Below, one piece after another: positions 34,950-46,048 of a stretch of DNA of 64,000 nt. A model generated the notes under the pieces. It saw only the letters and a program-made list of their open reading frames with translations, had not been told where the DNA came from and made no database searches. Numbering within the stretch: the first letter of the stretch is position 1; each line of letters begins with the position of its first letter. This stretch comes from Flaccisagitta enflata (lineage: Eukaryota > Chaetognatha > Sagittoidea > Aphragmophora): NCBI GenBank assembly GCA_965153355.1, contig OZ231126.1, forward strand, positions 82,460,001-82,524,000. Reading direction: 5' to 3'. The position numbers and the translations under genes were made by a program.

Positions 34950-35097
34950 AACAAGACCGGATACACGGCTACCGTAGTCGCGTTAGGGTGGGCAGGAGCA
35001 GTGAGGTCAAAGAAATAAAATCATAAAAGAAAGTAGTGTGACCGACCGACCAATCGACGGACAAAGCGGGTTGTAGAGTCGCGTGCACGCGACTAAA
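34950..35097 (-). mobile_element. GTCCG element, full short form, minus
   Basis: On the minus strand the perfect palindrome AGTCGCGTGCACGCGACT (about 35073-35090) is followed by a GTC-rich tract, CACACTACTTTC, CTGCTCCTGCCCACCC, and GCCGTGTATCCGGTCTTGTTT. Both ends of the family are present in 148 bp. Confidence 0.85.
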
Positions 35098-35228
35098 AAT
35101 ATACGCCTGCCGCCGTGCCACCCATTGGACCAGCCATCTTAAAAAGTTGTATCAGATAATTCCTCCGGTCCGGCGAAGACGAGCGCAAGTGGAAGGTTTT
35201 GTCTATCTTGGACCCCGTATAACATTTC

Positions 35229-35347
35229 TAATCGCGGACACGTGACTATACACCTTGCCGTGTCCGTAACATTTTTGAATTTCGAGTGTTCGCATCCTGC
35301 CCAACCATCCGCGACTGGATTGCTGTGTATCCGGCCTTGTTTTTCAC
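35229..35347 (+). mobile_element. GTCCG element, shortest complete copy
   Basis: Head AATCGCGGACACGTGACT, then TATACACCTTGCCGTGTCCG, CCTGCCCAACCATCCGCGAC and GTGTATCCGGCCTTGTTTT. The microsatellite is almost absent. Confidence 0.75.
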
Positions 35348-35559
35348 CTAAGACAGATAAAATTTGATGGTCCCTTGTCATCCGTCATTGTGGGGTTTTA
35401 CAAATTATTTGCTGCTAACAATAAAAAGAGATCGTCAAACTTTTTTTTGTGAAAATAAAAAGAAAAGCATGGCAGCCAAAATTAGTAACAGGACGAGATT
35501 GCATAAGAAAAGGCCAAGTAGGCCTAAATGTGCGACGCATGAAAAGTCCAATGAGTGCG

Positions 35560-35616
35560 TCACCGACCGACCAACGAACAGAGCCTCATATAGATGTGCT
35601 TTTCACACATTATAAA
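35560..35616 (-). mobile_element. GTCCG-type element head, ATGTG variant
   Basis: On the minus strand ATGTGTGAAAAGCACAT (35594-35610) is followed by CTATATGAGGCTCTGT and a GTTGGTCGGTCGGTG tract. The tail is not seen. Confidence 0.65.
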
Positions 35617-35829
35617 AACGTTCAGTAACAATTTTTTTTAGCTAATTTCGAACCAACGTCATTAACAGTTAATGCAAAACAGGCCCAGTAGATTTCTGGG
35701 TTTTTGGTAGACGCTGTGGCCATTTAAAAACTGCTAGCCAAGAATAAGCCCTGAATGACAAATAAAGGAACGCATCAAATTAAGAAAAAAATTCGAGGAA
35801 GAACATTGATGTTGGGATTTGAATCGGAT

Positions 35830-36320
35830 TGGCTGTGGTGATTAGCCTCATGATTAGTCCTAGGAATTTCAGCATCACCAGCATAATTAGGATTGGCCCG
35901 GGGAATTTCAGCATCACCGGCATAATTACTATTTTCTCAATAATTTTGGCATTTTGTCTCTCAAAAACCCCATGCGAAATTTCACTCCCACCCAGTCAAT
36001 CGTTTTTTTTTTTTTTTTTTGCTAAAGAAGGGGAAAAAAGTACTTTTAGCTAAAAGAACTGACTAATAGAGACATTGACGGAACGACCAAAAGACCCATA
36101 AAACAGAGCAATAACTCATTTCTCATTGTTTATGCCATTTTCTCCATGAAAAATCCCATGCGAAACCATGCAAAATGATGCAAAAAAATTTCGCATCTGT
36201 TTGCATCGTTTTGCATCGTTTCGCATGGGGTTTTTCATGGACAAAATGGCATAAGCAATGAAAAATGAGTTCTTGATCCGTTCTATGGGCGTTTTGGTCA
36301 GCCCGTCGGTCTATCAACTA
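35830..36320. repeat. CATGCGAAA repeat and 125-bp palindrome
   Basis: AATTTCAGCATCACCGGCATA units (35865-35930) lead into a unit with CCCATGCGAAATTTCACTCC and GCTAAAGAAGG, then CGGAACGACCAAAAG. At 36125-36250 is a palindrome centred near 36187 (CCATGAAAAATCCCATGCGA against its complement). It is related to the tandem array at 38.26-39.05 kb. Confidence 0.7.
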
Positions 36321-36654
36321 GTCAAATCTATTAGCCTAAGATAATCTTTTGCCCTTTTTTAGCAAAAAAAGAAACTGATGCTGACTAGGTGGAAAGGAAA
36401 TTTCGCATGTCTTTTTTAGATCCGACTCTTGCTCTTTTAGTCGGTCTTTCCGTCTACAAATTTGTCGGTACTTTGAGCGCAGATAAATTTTTTTCCCCGT
36501 TTTAAGCGCAAAAAAGAAACATGCTGATGGAATGAATGTGACGTAGACAAAGATATAGTTAGGATGAAGATATCAAATAAATGGGGTATTGACACGGACT
36601 AAATAGACCAATTATGCACTGGCTGGATTGACTACTACTAGCGTAACACGTTAC

Positions 36655-37518
36655 TTGAAATTCTAATACCATTGACAAAACTTGGTCAACGCTGAAAAAG
36701 GGCGCTTCTAGTCCGAAACAATCATGTTTTTAATGGACCACTCAGTCTCTTGCTACATTCATTCTTTCGCACTGCTCACTTGGTGCACAGGCCACTCGGT
36801 CGCTTGCTAAGTTTGTTAGCTCGCACCGCCCACTTTGTGCACAGGCCTCTCGGTCGCTTGCTACGTTTGTTCGCTCGCACCGCTCACTCTTCACGGGCTC
36901 GCTCACTCAGTTCACGGGCTTGTTCACTCGTTCACGGGCTCGCTCACTTTATTCAAGGGCTCCCTCACTGCATTCACGGGCTCCCTCACTCCGTTCATGG
37001 GCTCCCTCACTCCGTTCATGGGCTCGCTCACTCGTGAGACAGTTGAAATTAATGTGTTCACTGTTAACACGTTCAATGGGAACGAACACGTTCAATGGGA
37101 ATGAACACGTTTTTTTTCTACTCGAGTCAGGAAAGGCTGACGCTGACTTTTTTAAGCTGATACCGACTTAATCAACCTGATGCTGAGTTTTGGAAACAAT
37201 AATGAAGCTTCTCTCTAGGGCAAATCAGATTCATTTGGAAAGAACGAAAAAAAAAAACGCTTTTGTTGCCATTGAACGCGTTAACAGTGAACACATGAAT
37301 TTCAACTTCTCAAGAGTGAGCGAGCCTGTGAACGGAGTGAGCGGTGCGAGTGAACAAACATAGTGAGTGACCAAGTGGCCTAAGCATGAAGTGAGCGGTG
37401 CGAGCGAATGAATGTAGCCAGCGACTGAGTGGTGCGTTAAAAACGCGATCGTCGAGGATTAGAAACGCCCCTTTTCAGTTTTGACCGAGTTTTGTCAATG
37501 GTATTAAAATTTTGAAGA
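36655..37518. mobile_element. Large foldback with one-sided CTCACTC expansion
   Basis: Outer arms AATACCATTGACAAAACTTG and its complement at about 37490-37510. Inner arms carry CCACTCAGTC, GCTACATTCATTC, TTGAAATTNATGTGTTCACT and GTTAACACGTTCAATGG. Centre near 37180. The left arm alone has five to six GGGCTCNCTCACTC units (36895-37035). No transposase. Confidence 0.8.
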
Positions 37519-38058
37519 CACGAGAAAACGTGAGAAAACCCACAAAAACGACGCAAAAAGACGGGTAGTAAACGCATCGGTATAATGAAGAGACAGTCAG
37601 TGGAGAGCGCACAAAAAGATAGGCGGTATATAAAACGCGCAGTCCAACGAAGCCAACAAGATGGGACAGGGAGCAATGAATGAGTCTAAAACATCATGAG
37701 CGCATAATACAGAGACACTAAAAAGAGGAAAAAGAGAGAATTTTAAGTAGAGCGTTGTCTCTCCTCTGAGACCCAAAAACCCGACTGACTGACAGCCATC
37801 CCTTCCTCTCAAACGCAGACAGAACGGACAAGCAGCTGTCGCTTTGCTGTCATCAAATCTGCAGCGGCCTCGTACGCGTAATAATAGGAGAGAAAAAGAG
37901 CATCGCGGTCGTCACACGGTTTCTACAATTTCAAGTAATGTGTGTCATGCGACTAGTAGTCAATTCATCCAGTACATAATTACTATAACTCTGTTGACGC
38001 ACTTTCATTCTGTCAGCATCATTTTCTTTTTTCGCTTAAAGTTTAGGAAAAAAAGTAA
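37519..38058. other. No gene seen
   Basis: Mixed sequence with no exon that could be supported. It ends at a minus-strand GTCCG-type element. Confidence 0.4.
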
Positions 38059-38205
38059 CCTGCGCTCTAAGTACCAACAAACAAGGCCAAGTAGGCCAAT
38101 AGGTGCGACGTGTGGATCGTCGAACGAATGCGTTACCGACCAACCGACCGACAGACCAAAGGACACAGCCAGTTATAGAGGTGCTTTGTCGCACCTAAAA
38201 ACTTT
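38059..38205 (-). mobile_element. GTCCG-type element, AGGTGC variant
   Basis: On the minus strand AGGTGCGACAAAGCACCT (38179-38196) is followed by CTATAACTGGCTGTGTCC, a GTCGGTCGGTTGGTC tract and GTAACGCATTCG. A related head is at about 33550. Confidence 0.75.
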
Positions 38206-38259
38206 GCGGTAAAAGAACTGAAGGATAGATAAATTAATGGAATGTTAAAACAGATCAAG

Positions 38260-39055
38260 AACTCATTTCAGCATCAGTTTCTTTGTTCGCTAAAAGGGGG
38301 GGGGGAAAGTATCTTGCGCTAGTAGATTTATTTGATTGATAGACCGACGGACCGACCTAAAGACCAAGTTAACGGATCATTTACTATTTTCTTTATGATT
38401 TTCACTTATTGTATCTTAAAAAGCCCATGCGAAATTTTACTCCCACCCAATTCAGCATCATTTTTTTTTTTGGCTAAAAAAAGGACTTTGCAATAAAAGA
38501 TTTGACTAATAGATACATTGATCAAACGACCAAAAGGCCCGTAAAACGGATCAAGACCTCATTTCTCAATATTTATGCTATTTTGTCCATGAAAAACCCC
38601 ATGCGAAATTTCACTCCCACCCAGTTAGAATCCGGGTTTTTTTTTGCTAAAAAAGGTGAAAAAAGTACTTTAAGCTAAAAGAAATGACTAATAGATACAT
38701 TGATGGAACGACCAAAAGGCCCATAAGACGGATGAAGAACTGATATCTCATTGTTTACGCCATTTTGTCCATGAAAAACCCCATGCGAAACGATGCAAAA
38801 TGATGCGAAATTTTTTTGCTAAAAAAGGGAAAAAAAGTACTTTGCGATTAAAGAAATGACTAGTAGATACATTGATGGAACGACCAAAAGGCCCATAAAA
38901 CGGATGAAGAACTGATATATCTATATTTACGCCGTTTTGTCCATGAAAAACTCCATGCGAAACGATGCAAAATGATGCGAAATTTTTTTGCATGATTTCG
39001 CATCATTTTGCATCGTTTCGCATGAGATTTTCGCACGGGATTTTCAAAGTGATGC
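38260..39055 (+). repeat. ~175-bp tandem repeat, 4-5 copies
   Basis: The units contain TTTTTTTGCTAAAAAAGG, AAAAGTACTTT, GACTAATAGATACATTGATG, GAACGACCAAAAGGCCCATA, AACGGATGAAGAACTGATAT, GCCATTTTGTCCATGAAAAA and CCCATGCGAAACGATGCAAA. Units start near 38300, 38480, 38650 and 38830. The last ends in a palindrome (38975-39030). Confidence 0.8.
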
Positions 39056-39376
39056 TGAAGCGAGCCTATTGGCCTGAGAGAGTGGTCAAGGGCTGTGGTT
39101 GGCCCTCCCTTACCCCCCGGATGTAATGCGCTATCTCTGCTGCCGCTGCTGGTTCGCGTTTAAAGTGCTAAGAAAATTTTAGCATTCCCCCCCCTGCTTA
39201 TTGGCAAATAAGGGTAAATACTAGCAAGAACATAATTTAGGACGATATACATCGAATTATGAATTTGACAGGTATACAGGGAAACGGTAGTGTAACTAAC
39301 AGATAGAAATAGACTGAAATATGCCAGCGTCTCAAGGGAATCACTACGCGATGGTGACCAAGTATTTCTTTTACAG

Positions 39377-42300
39377 GTGTCGCGGCTTGATATTGTTGGA
39401 AACCTACACGGTTGACAACTCGGCCGATTTTGTGAACAAATTACCGCCATTCCTAAATGTTTTGCGTGAAGTTACTGGTGATTCTCAGTACTCGATGTAC
39501 AACCTGGCCCTTAAGGATGAAGGTTGGTGAAAACAATCATGCCACTCTCGTTCCGAGAGGTCTGTAACTAGAGTAAGTCAACCGAGTAATACAACCAAAA
39601 AACTACGTGCCCAAATTACCATTGCACCAGGAGGAAAATGCGGGATCTTAACAGCTAGATTCTTGAAACTCTTATTAAATGGTATGATATGAATAAAATC
39701 AAGAGACCGCCGTGGTTTTAAGTCTGCTGACAACGCTTTGAGAGCTCGCACATCTGCATTTTCGGCAGTTGCTTAAGGCCACCACACTCAATTCGGACTT
39801 ATTGCCGAAATTGGGTGTCAACTATTGAGGCATGTTTTATCTTTTAAGATAAAGGTCGCTTCGTTGACTGACGAAAAACGCTTTTCACCAGATGCATCTC
39901 CAAAAAGAAACCAACAACGCTTCTCTTTGTCTGTACATCATATTCACACCCGTTCCCCGGCAAACATTCCCGATATCTTTGCCGCAAAAAATGTCGCATG
40001 TACGCTGGGCCAGATTAACCATGGGGCAGATGGGGCAGTGCCCCAGGGCCCCGCGCCCCAGGGGGCCCCGCACCTTTGAGGAGAAAAAGAAAGAAAAAAA
40101 AAAAAAAAGAAAAAAAAAGAAGAAAAATTAAAAGTAAAAAAAATAAACCAAAATATAAAAAAGAACAGAAGAAAAAAAAACAAATAAAACAAAAACAGGT
40201 AAAAGTGTTAGATGGTCAGCAGTTCTTGATGCCCTGAAGTCTATATAAGGAAAAGAAAGTGAGAGGGGCAGCAGCCCCAAAAAGATAAATGACCTATGCT
40301 TGAGCTTATAGGGAATTACAACTTCTGCTACACGTATTTGTTTTAATCATTAGAATAGTCACACTTATTCAAATTAGAGGTAAGGAGGTAATGGGGGGTC
40401 CCTGCTTATTGAAGTGCCCCAGGGCCCCGCGCAGGGTTAATCCGATCCAGCATGTACGCCACTGCACCAAATCAGTTTTCCTCAACAGGTTTGAATATTT
40501 ATTCAACTTATTATCTATTAACTACTAACAGGTCAAGAGATTCGCGATATCAGAAGGCGCATCAAAAGTGAAGGTGGCCCACAGGCCCTGGCCAATGTCA
40601 GGAACCGCAGCTTTTCCAACCGCTCCACATCCATATCGAGTGTCAACGATGACATTCACGAAGTAAGTCACATCAAAAAGTAAATAAAACGAGCACCTCA
40701 ATTTTTGTCACCATCCCAGCCCATCAACCTTAGCTTCGTCACACATTTAGGGCAGTTTTTGGATGCACCAACGCACCTCTATGCGAGGCTCTATTCAGCC
40801 ATCTGCTGGTCGGCTGGTTGCTAGATTAGTCTGTTTGTCCCGCTCGAGTGGATAATGTTTGAAATCACTCAAAAACTAATCTCGTATTTAATTCTTGATG
40901 ATTATTATTGAATTTCACATCCTATTCAGCATTAGAGTGATCTGAGAGGGATAGAGCTTTGGATTGGTCTCAGATCTCATAGCTAGAATTAGTTTTTTTT
41001 ACGCCAATGCTCCTGCCCAAGTGCTTGATCAAGCCAATTTATCATTGCCCGCCCGCACGCTACTTGGGTATCCTTGTATCCAGCCTTTTTGGGCAGCGAC
41101 CCCAAAGGGCCGATGTCCTGTAGGACACAGGGGGGAATTTCAAGATGTCCGTCCGTCCTTCCATCCCCCCCCCTTGGCCATTGGAGCTTCAAGTTTGCAG
41201 TCTCAGGCCTAATTTTGGCCCTCTGAGCCCTCAAGTTAGCCCTTTCAGACCTCAATTTAGCCCTTGAGAGTTCAAATCAACCCTCCAGACCTCATATCTG
41301 CCCTCAAGACCTCAAATTAGCCCTGCAGGCCTCAAATCCACCCTCCAGACCTCATATCAACTCTTCAGGCTTCAAATTTGTCCTCTAGGCCTCAAGCCTG
41401 CCCCCCAAACCACAAATCTGCTCTTTTGTACTAAATTCTGCCTTCCTGACTTCAAATCCACCTCAGGACGCCTCAAATTCACCCCTGTGTCCTACAGAAC
41501 ATTGGTCCTTTGGGGCCGCTGCCCTGCTCTCATTCCACTACTACAATTTGATCACTCCAAGCAGGGCATCGGGTACCGCGGACCGTGTGCGATCCTTGGA
41601 AGACTAGTTCCATAATCCATATTAATTTTTATAAGTATAAAAGATTCAAAAGCTTTAGAAAACATTCTTTTCAGGACATCGAGCACTACTTGGCAGCGCC
41701 CACTGACATGGCTTTGGGATCCTCAGCGCCAGATCTCAGCAACGGTACATCTCTCTCAGATGACGAGGATTATATGAATTGTAGTAAGTAGGCAAATGCG
41801 AAAATTAACGACCCCCTAGCATGCCTTCTCAGATTAGCTCATTCCATCAAACCGATTCCCTCTACACCTATCCCGGTAAATCAGAGATTAATTGAGATTA
41901 TTCACTTATATACAACAAAACGCTTCATATCGCACGATTGATTGTAGATGCTTTATAACGCGCTATTACTGGTAGATTTTTGTCTTTGGTGGTTGGTGCA
42001 CATGAACTAAAGTGTGTCTCTAATAAATATTCGCTTTGCCGCATGGATTGTATGCTAACTACGCTTTGACGCGCAGTGACATAGTTCGTTCAAGAATAAA
42101 GGGAAGCTCCCATCTGTTTCCTTATCTCAGATGAGACCGGCGAAAGAAAAGGCGTGAACGGTCACGTGCCAACGAGCGCGACGATTTCCACCAAGAAGGT
42201 GAACTTCGATTTGGCGTCTCCCGACGCTGAGGTTGCTGTGCCGTGCTCCCCATTGAAACCCCCTAACAACCACCACCACAAGACCGAAGGAAAACGAGGA

Positions 42301-42462
42301 GGGCTTGAGTCCAAAGACCGGATCACTCGATCCGAGTCCTCTCAATGCCAGCCTCAACGGTCGGTCTCCTCACCCCCGAGCTCGACGATTGTGCCCAGAC
42401 TTATCGCGGACGTTGTTTGTAACAAGAAAGAGATCGATGGCGAGGATAATAGTAACCCATGA
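39377..42462 (+). CDS. Unrecognised gene, last 4 exons
   Basis: Four exons join in frame: 39377-39522, 40532-40662, 41675-41783 and 42131-42462 (TGA). Introns are GT-AG, the first with a weak GTTGGT donor. The encoded C-terminal part is about 238 aa. It starts CRGLILLETYTVDNSADF, followed by VNKLPPFLNVLREVTGD and YSMYNLALKDEGQEIRD. A serine-rich low-complexity part follows (NRSFSNRSTSISS, DLSNGTSLSDDEDY), then a basic/proline segment. The first exon looks like a compact folded piece with conserved-looking aromatic and leucine positions; the rest looks disordered. No signal, membrane segment or known motif is evident, and I cannot name the family. Earlier exons should lie upstream, beyond the repeat field, and were not found. 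The introns hold two MITE-like elements. Confidence 0.75.
40003..40460. mobile_element. GGGGCCCCGCGC element in intron
   Basis: Left end ATGTACGCTGGGCCAGATTA with CAGTGCCCCAGGGCCCCGCG is matched in reverse complement by GCCCCGCGCAGGGTTAATCC and ATCCAGCATGTACG at the right. A-rich low-complexity sequence (40080-40200) lies inside. The look is that of a non-autonomous DNA element; the superfamily is not assigned. Confidence 0.7.
41030..41540 (+). mobile_element. GGGCAGCGGCCCC element, copy 1
   Basis: Inverted ends GGGCAGCGACCCCAAAGGGC (41091) and CCTTTGGGGCCGCTGCCC (about 41527), each next to a CCTGTAGGACACAGGGG-type motif. Then come a GTCC tract, a C-run, and about 14 units of CAGACCTCAAATCAGCCCTC-like sequence of about 22 bp. 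Flanks as well as ends match 48.88-49.31 kb in reverse, so the duplicated unit is longer than the inverted ends. Confidence 0.8.
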
Positions 42463-42934
42463 TGTAAACAATTACACATTCTATGTAATTAACGCGCCGC
42501 GTCGAGCAAAGGTTTTCGTCTTTGTTTCAACCCCGTCCTGACCTTTTTTTCTTCCGATTGATCTGGCGTTCCATTTTTGCGCTTCCCTCTTTGCTCTACA
42601 TTATATTTACATCGTCTTTGTAGTGATTAACAAGTTTGATTAACGACTGACGAGGCTTTAAATCTTTCTTAGAAGCGAAGTCCTAATCGAATGTCTTTTA
42701 CATTCATATCTTTATTGGTTTCAAATTCGATGCAAAACCGCGGCTCACTAAATTTGATCATTCCAATGTTTAATAATTTGTCGCTCACAAACATTTGATT
42801 TTGAATATTGGGCAGTGCCCAACCTTAGAATATTTCTATCTCGCGACCCGCAAAGTCCCATTCCAATTTCAGGTTTTGCTAGACTTTTAGATGCTAATGC
42901 CGATTTTTGATCCACCAATGTCGCCAGCAGAAAC
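42463..42934. other. 3' flank of the 39-42 kb gene, no gene seen
   Basis: No canonical AATAAA is obvious within the first 250 bp after the stop. No open frame of note. Confidence 0.4.
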
Positions 42935-43209
42935 TGCTGCACAGCGCAATCTGTAGTGACATTAATGCCCCGGGGAATTCCCTGGGAATTCCCCTGTTAC
43001 AATTATTCATGAGTGAACCGGGCATAGTCTAAAAATGTCAGAGTTTGATCCTGGGGGAATTCCCCGGGGAATCCCCCAATTAGAGTAACTTCATCTCAGT
43101 CTAAAAGCAATTGTTTTCCTGGCCCAGGATCAAAACAAACCCGGTTGCTAAAGCGTGTTACCGTCATTAGGTGAATTCTTCATTTGAATCTGAATCGCTC
43201 GTCTTCGCC

Positions 43210-44560
43210 TGTCTAGAGGAATTACAGATTCAACTTTTTAAGGTGGCTGGCCGGAAGGGAGTGATCGCGTTGCTATGTTTAAAAAAATATTACAATCAAA
43301 TTTTACAACATTAGAAAGCCTAGTTTTTAAGCATTCCTCTGTTCTACTTCTTTTTCCAATACTCATAACATTTTGGATGTAGCGATAAAAAGAAGAAAAA
43401 TAGTTAATGATTTCATGAGCGCTCAAGCGTGAAATACGAGGTCTGAAAACGAACGTGATCGTGACATTTTTTCTTTACCCTGTCTTCAAAATCAACTGCA
43501 ACCAACAAAAGATGTATTGCGCAGAAACTATTCACCTCTGTTCATTTGGATTTGTTTTATCTAGTGGCAAATTACCTGCGGTTTTTTCATGCAAAATTTC
43601 AGCACCTACAGTCAAATAGAATAGCTTCTATGCCAGTTTAAGTAAAAACCCTTATCTTGCTTGACAGTTTTTCATTTCAGACTGGAAAGGAGGTCTTCCA
43701 CTTTAAACCTATACAATTTCTATATGCTTTGAGCTAGAATTCTGGGATTGGACTCAAATTAAAGATTTTTTGCAGGGGATCATGCTAGATTTAAAAAAAC
43801 AGCAAAAACAACAAAATTCAATATGTTTTTTCATTGTTTTTCCAAGATTCTTCATGTTTCGCTAACTTTTCATGATAAAAATTCTTTTTTATACTAGGAA
43901 TTTCTTAAAATTGTATATCATTTGACAAAAAAACAATTTTGTTAGCAAAAGAACCTCCATTGGGATCAGCTAAAACATTTTGTATCAATATTTGCTCTAT
44001 TTTTACAAGATCAAAGAGGCTAAACTCCTTTATTCCAGGTCAAAATCCAAATATTTTGATGAGTTTGTGGTACTTTTCAAAATATTATAGAAGCTAAACT
44101 ACTTGGCTTCAGGTGCTGAAATTTTGCATGAAATAACTGCAGGTAATATGTTAATAGATAGAAGAAACCCGAATTTCAAAATATGAATAGTTTTTGCGCA
44201 ATACATCTTTTATTGGTTGCAGTTGATTTTGAAGACAGGGTAAGTGGCGGAAATCGTCGTGACTTTTTTTACCCAAACTTTGAAAGCTGATATCTCCTGA
44301 ACAGATTGACCGATTGACTTGATTTTTTTTATGGTAACATCATATGACCTTGTCTACTGATGTGTGAAATTTCAGAAAATTTCAGGTAGCGCAACCACCC
44401 GAACCAGCCTACCTACCCAAAAATTTCAAATTAGCGTAGCTAAAAAAATATTCTACGAATTTTTTTGAAATTTTGCATGAACAACCACCCAACCCCTGGA
44501 CAAATCCTGAGTAAGTTGTACGGCGATCACGTAATTACTTTGGCCGTAATCGCATATAAA
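43210..44560 (+). repeat. Interspersed repeat D, copy 2
   Basis: Collinear with 32665-33960 on both sides of the nested foldback at 43478-44240. Without it the copy is about 590 bp. Confidence 0.8.
43478..44240. mobile_element. TA-flanked foldback nested in repeat D
   Basis: Ends CCCTGTCTTCAAAATCAACT and its exact complement. Arms continue through GCAACCAA, AAAGATGTATTGCGCA, AATTACCTGC and TTTCATGCAAAATTTCAGCA. Centre near 43860. TA on each side (43476-43477, 44241-44242). Confidence 0.88.
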
Positions 44561-45158
44561 ATAGTTGAGGACGAACCGATGTAAGAGGATAGCCGCTTTC
44601 GTGGGAAAGTATCAAGCTACCTATCATAATCTTTCCAGTTCCATGAAGTTTTGATAAAATAGCTTGGAGCTAGCGGTTGACTTTTGTTCCGCTCTTCTAT
44701 CTTGGCAATGAAAAAGAAAAAAATTTATAGATTTGCTCGGTCGATTCCCCTCCTCGGATCAGTTCACAGTAAGCGACTCTAGAAGCCTGCACTTGTTTTA
44801 CGGCGAATTCACTGTTATGTTATTGTCTTTATTTCTAAACTAAATGGGGCATATGCCCCGTTAAGTCCCTATTTAGTCCCTGAAGATTTTCACGATAGAA
44901 ATCGACCTGAAGAAAGCCATTGAAAAAAGGGTTTACTGATTTTTAACGAAGCATTTTTGATTAAACAAAACTAAACTAAATGGGGCATATGCCCTGTTAA
45001 GTCCCCGTTTAGTCCCTGAATCATTTTTTTCACTAACTTTTAACGGGGCATAGAACCGGGCATATTCAAACTCTAACTTTTTTTTACCGGGGACATTGGG
45101 GCTTTTGCCCGGGGCATCAATGTCACTTTTTTGTACTATAGATTGCGCTGTGTGCTGG

Positions 45159-45386
45159 GCCCATTCTCATGAAATTTGGCACAAATGCACGGGATGATTA
45201 CTTTACTGACCACGGTTTTGAATTTGTACCGAGCCTATGCCCCTAATGAGGTTTTCCTGAAGCCCATGAAATAGTTTTAAAAATTGATATGTAACTAAGC
45301 CAAGGGTTGAAATTCAAAAAAGTCGGCGGTGATGGTATTAATATTCTTCCAACGAGTATTCATGCCAAATTACAAGAGAATGGGCT
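45159..45386. mobile_element. Foldback abutting the composite element
   Basis: GGCCCATTCTCATGAAATTT at the left against the complement of TACAAGAGAATGGGCTC at the right, centred near 45275. The left end starts within 2 bp of the TGCTG repeat. The 102-residue open frame at 45329-45637 begins inside it. Confidence 0.7.
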
Positions 45387-45756
45387 CAGAAGTTTCTTTT
45401 AGCGACGTGTGTGGTTCGAAAATGGCATTAGCATCTTTTATTCTGGCAAAACTCGTAATAAGAGAAGATACCCATGCCTTTCTGGTTGAAATAACGTACT
45501 ACCAACGAGTCAAGAACCCCTCAAATGATGACGATTCTTCAATTAACACCCAATATACGGTCGCCGTTTTTCTACTTAAAGATCTGCCAAATGCCTTAGA
45601 ACGAGTCAATATCAATAGTTTTATCAATACTCTATGAAGGTTAAGAAAATCAAAATCCACCCCCTCACTGATAATGTGCACAAAAGTTATACATCTGCAA
45701 TCATAAGATGCCGTTAATCAACGACAGGGATCATGAGGCACAAAGAGTAAAATGCG

Positions 45757-45917
45757 ATTTTTTAATTGCGGACACGCAACTCTATAAGAGGCTTTGTCCG
45801 TCCGTCCGTCCGTTTGTTGGTCGGTCCGTAACCATCGAGTCAAAAAGTGGGAAAACGCGCATTTCCGCCCCTGCCCACCCGTCCGCAACTGATGACCGTG
45901 TATCCGGCCTTGTTTCC
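45757..45917 (+). mobile_element. GTCCG element, complete reference copy
   Basis: TTTTTAATTGCGGACACGCA starts the head (hairpin 45764-45781). It is followed by CTCTATAAGAGGCTTT, (GTCC)n, TTGGTCGGTCCGTAACC, GCGCATTTCC, CGCCCCTGCCCACCCGTCCG, CAACTGATGACC, GTGTATCCGGCCTTGTTTCC. About 160 bp, with no coding content. This is the clearest copy of the class. Confidence 0.88.
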
Positions 45918-46048
45918 TCAATATGAACCCAAATAAATAATCAAATATCAAAAATCCGTGAGGGCTAAAGTTAACTATACTAGAGCTAAATTTTTCTGAA
46001 CTTTCAATGACAAATCACTCAACCAACCCCATGGATCCTAATTGGCTG

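Larger units (their letters stand above)
42940..45152. mobile_element. Composite element with TGCTG direct repeats
   Basis: Ends CACAGCGCAATCT (42940) and AGATTGCGCTGTG (ending 45152) are exact complements over 13 bp. Related GTGACATTAATGCCCCGGGG/CCGGGGCATCAATGTCAC motifs lie just inside. The 5-bp direct repeat TGCTG flanks both ends (42935-42939, 45153-45157), as expected for a target-site duplication. The interior holds repeat D copy 2 and a further nested foldback. No transposase was recognised. Confidence 0.75.

Noticed and set aside
45329-45637. 102-aa open frame
   Set aside because: It begins inside a foldback element, lacks coding-like features, and has no splice partners.
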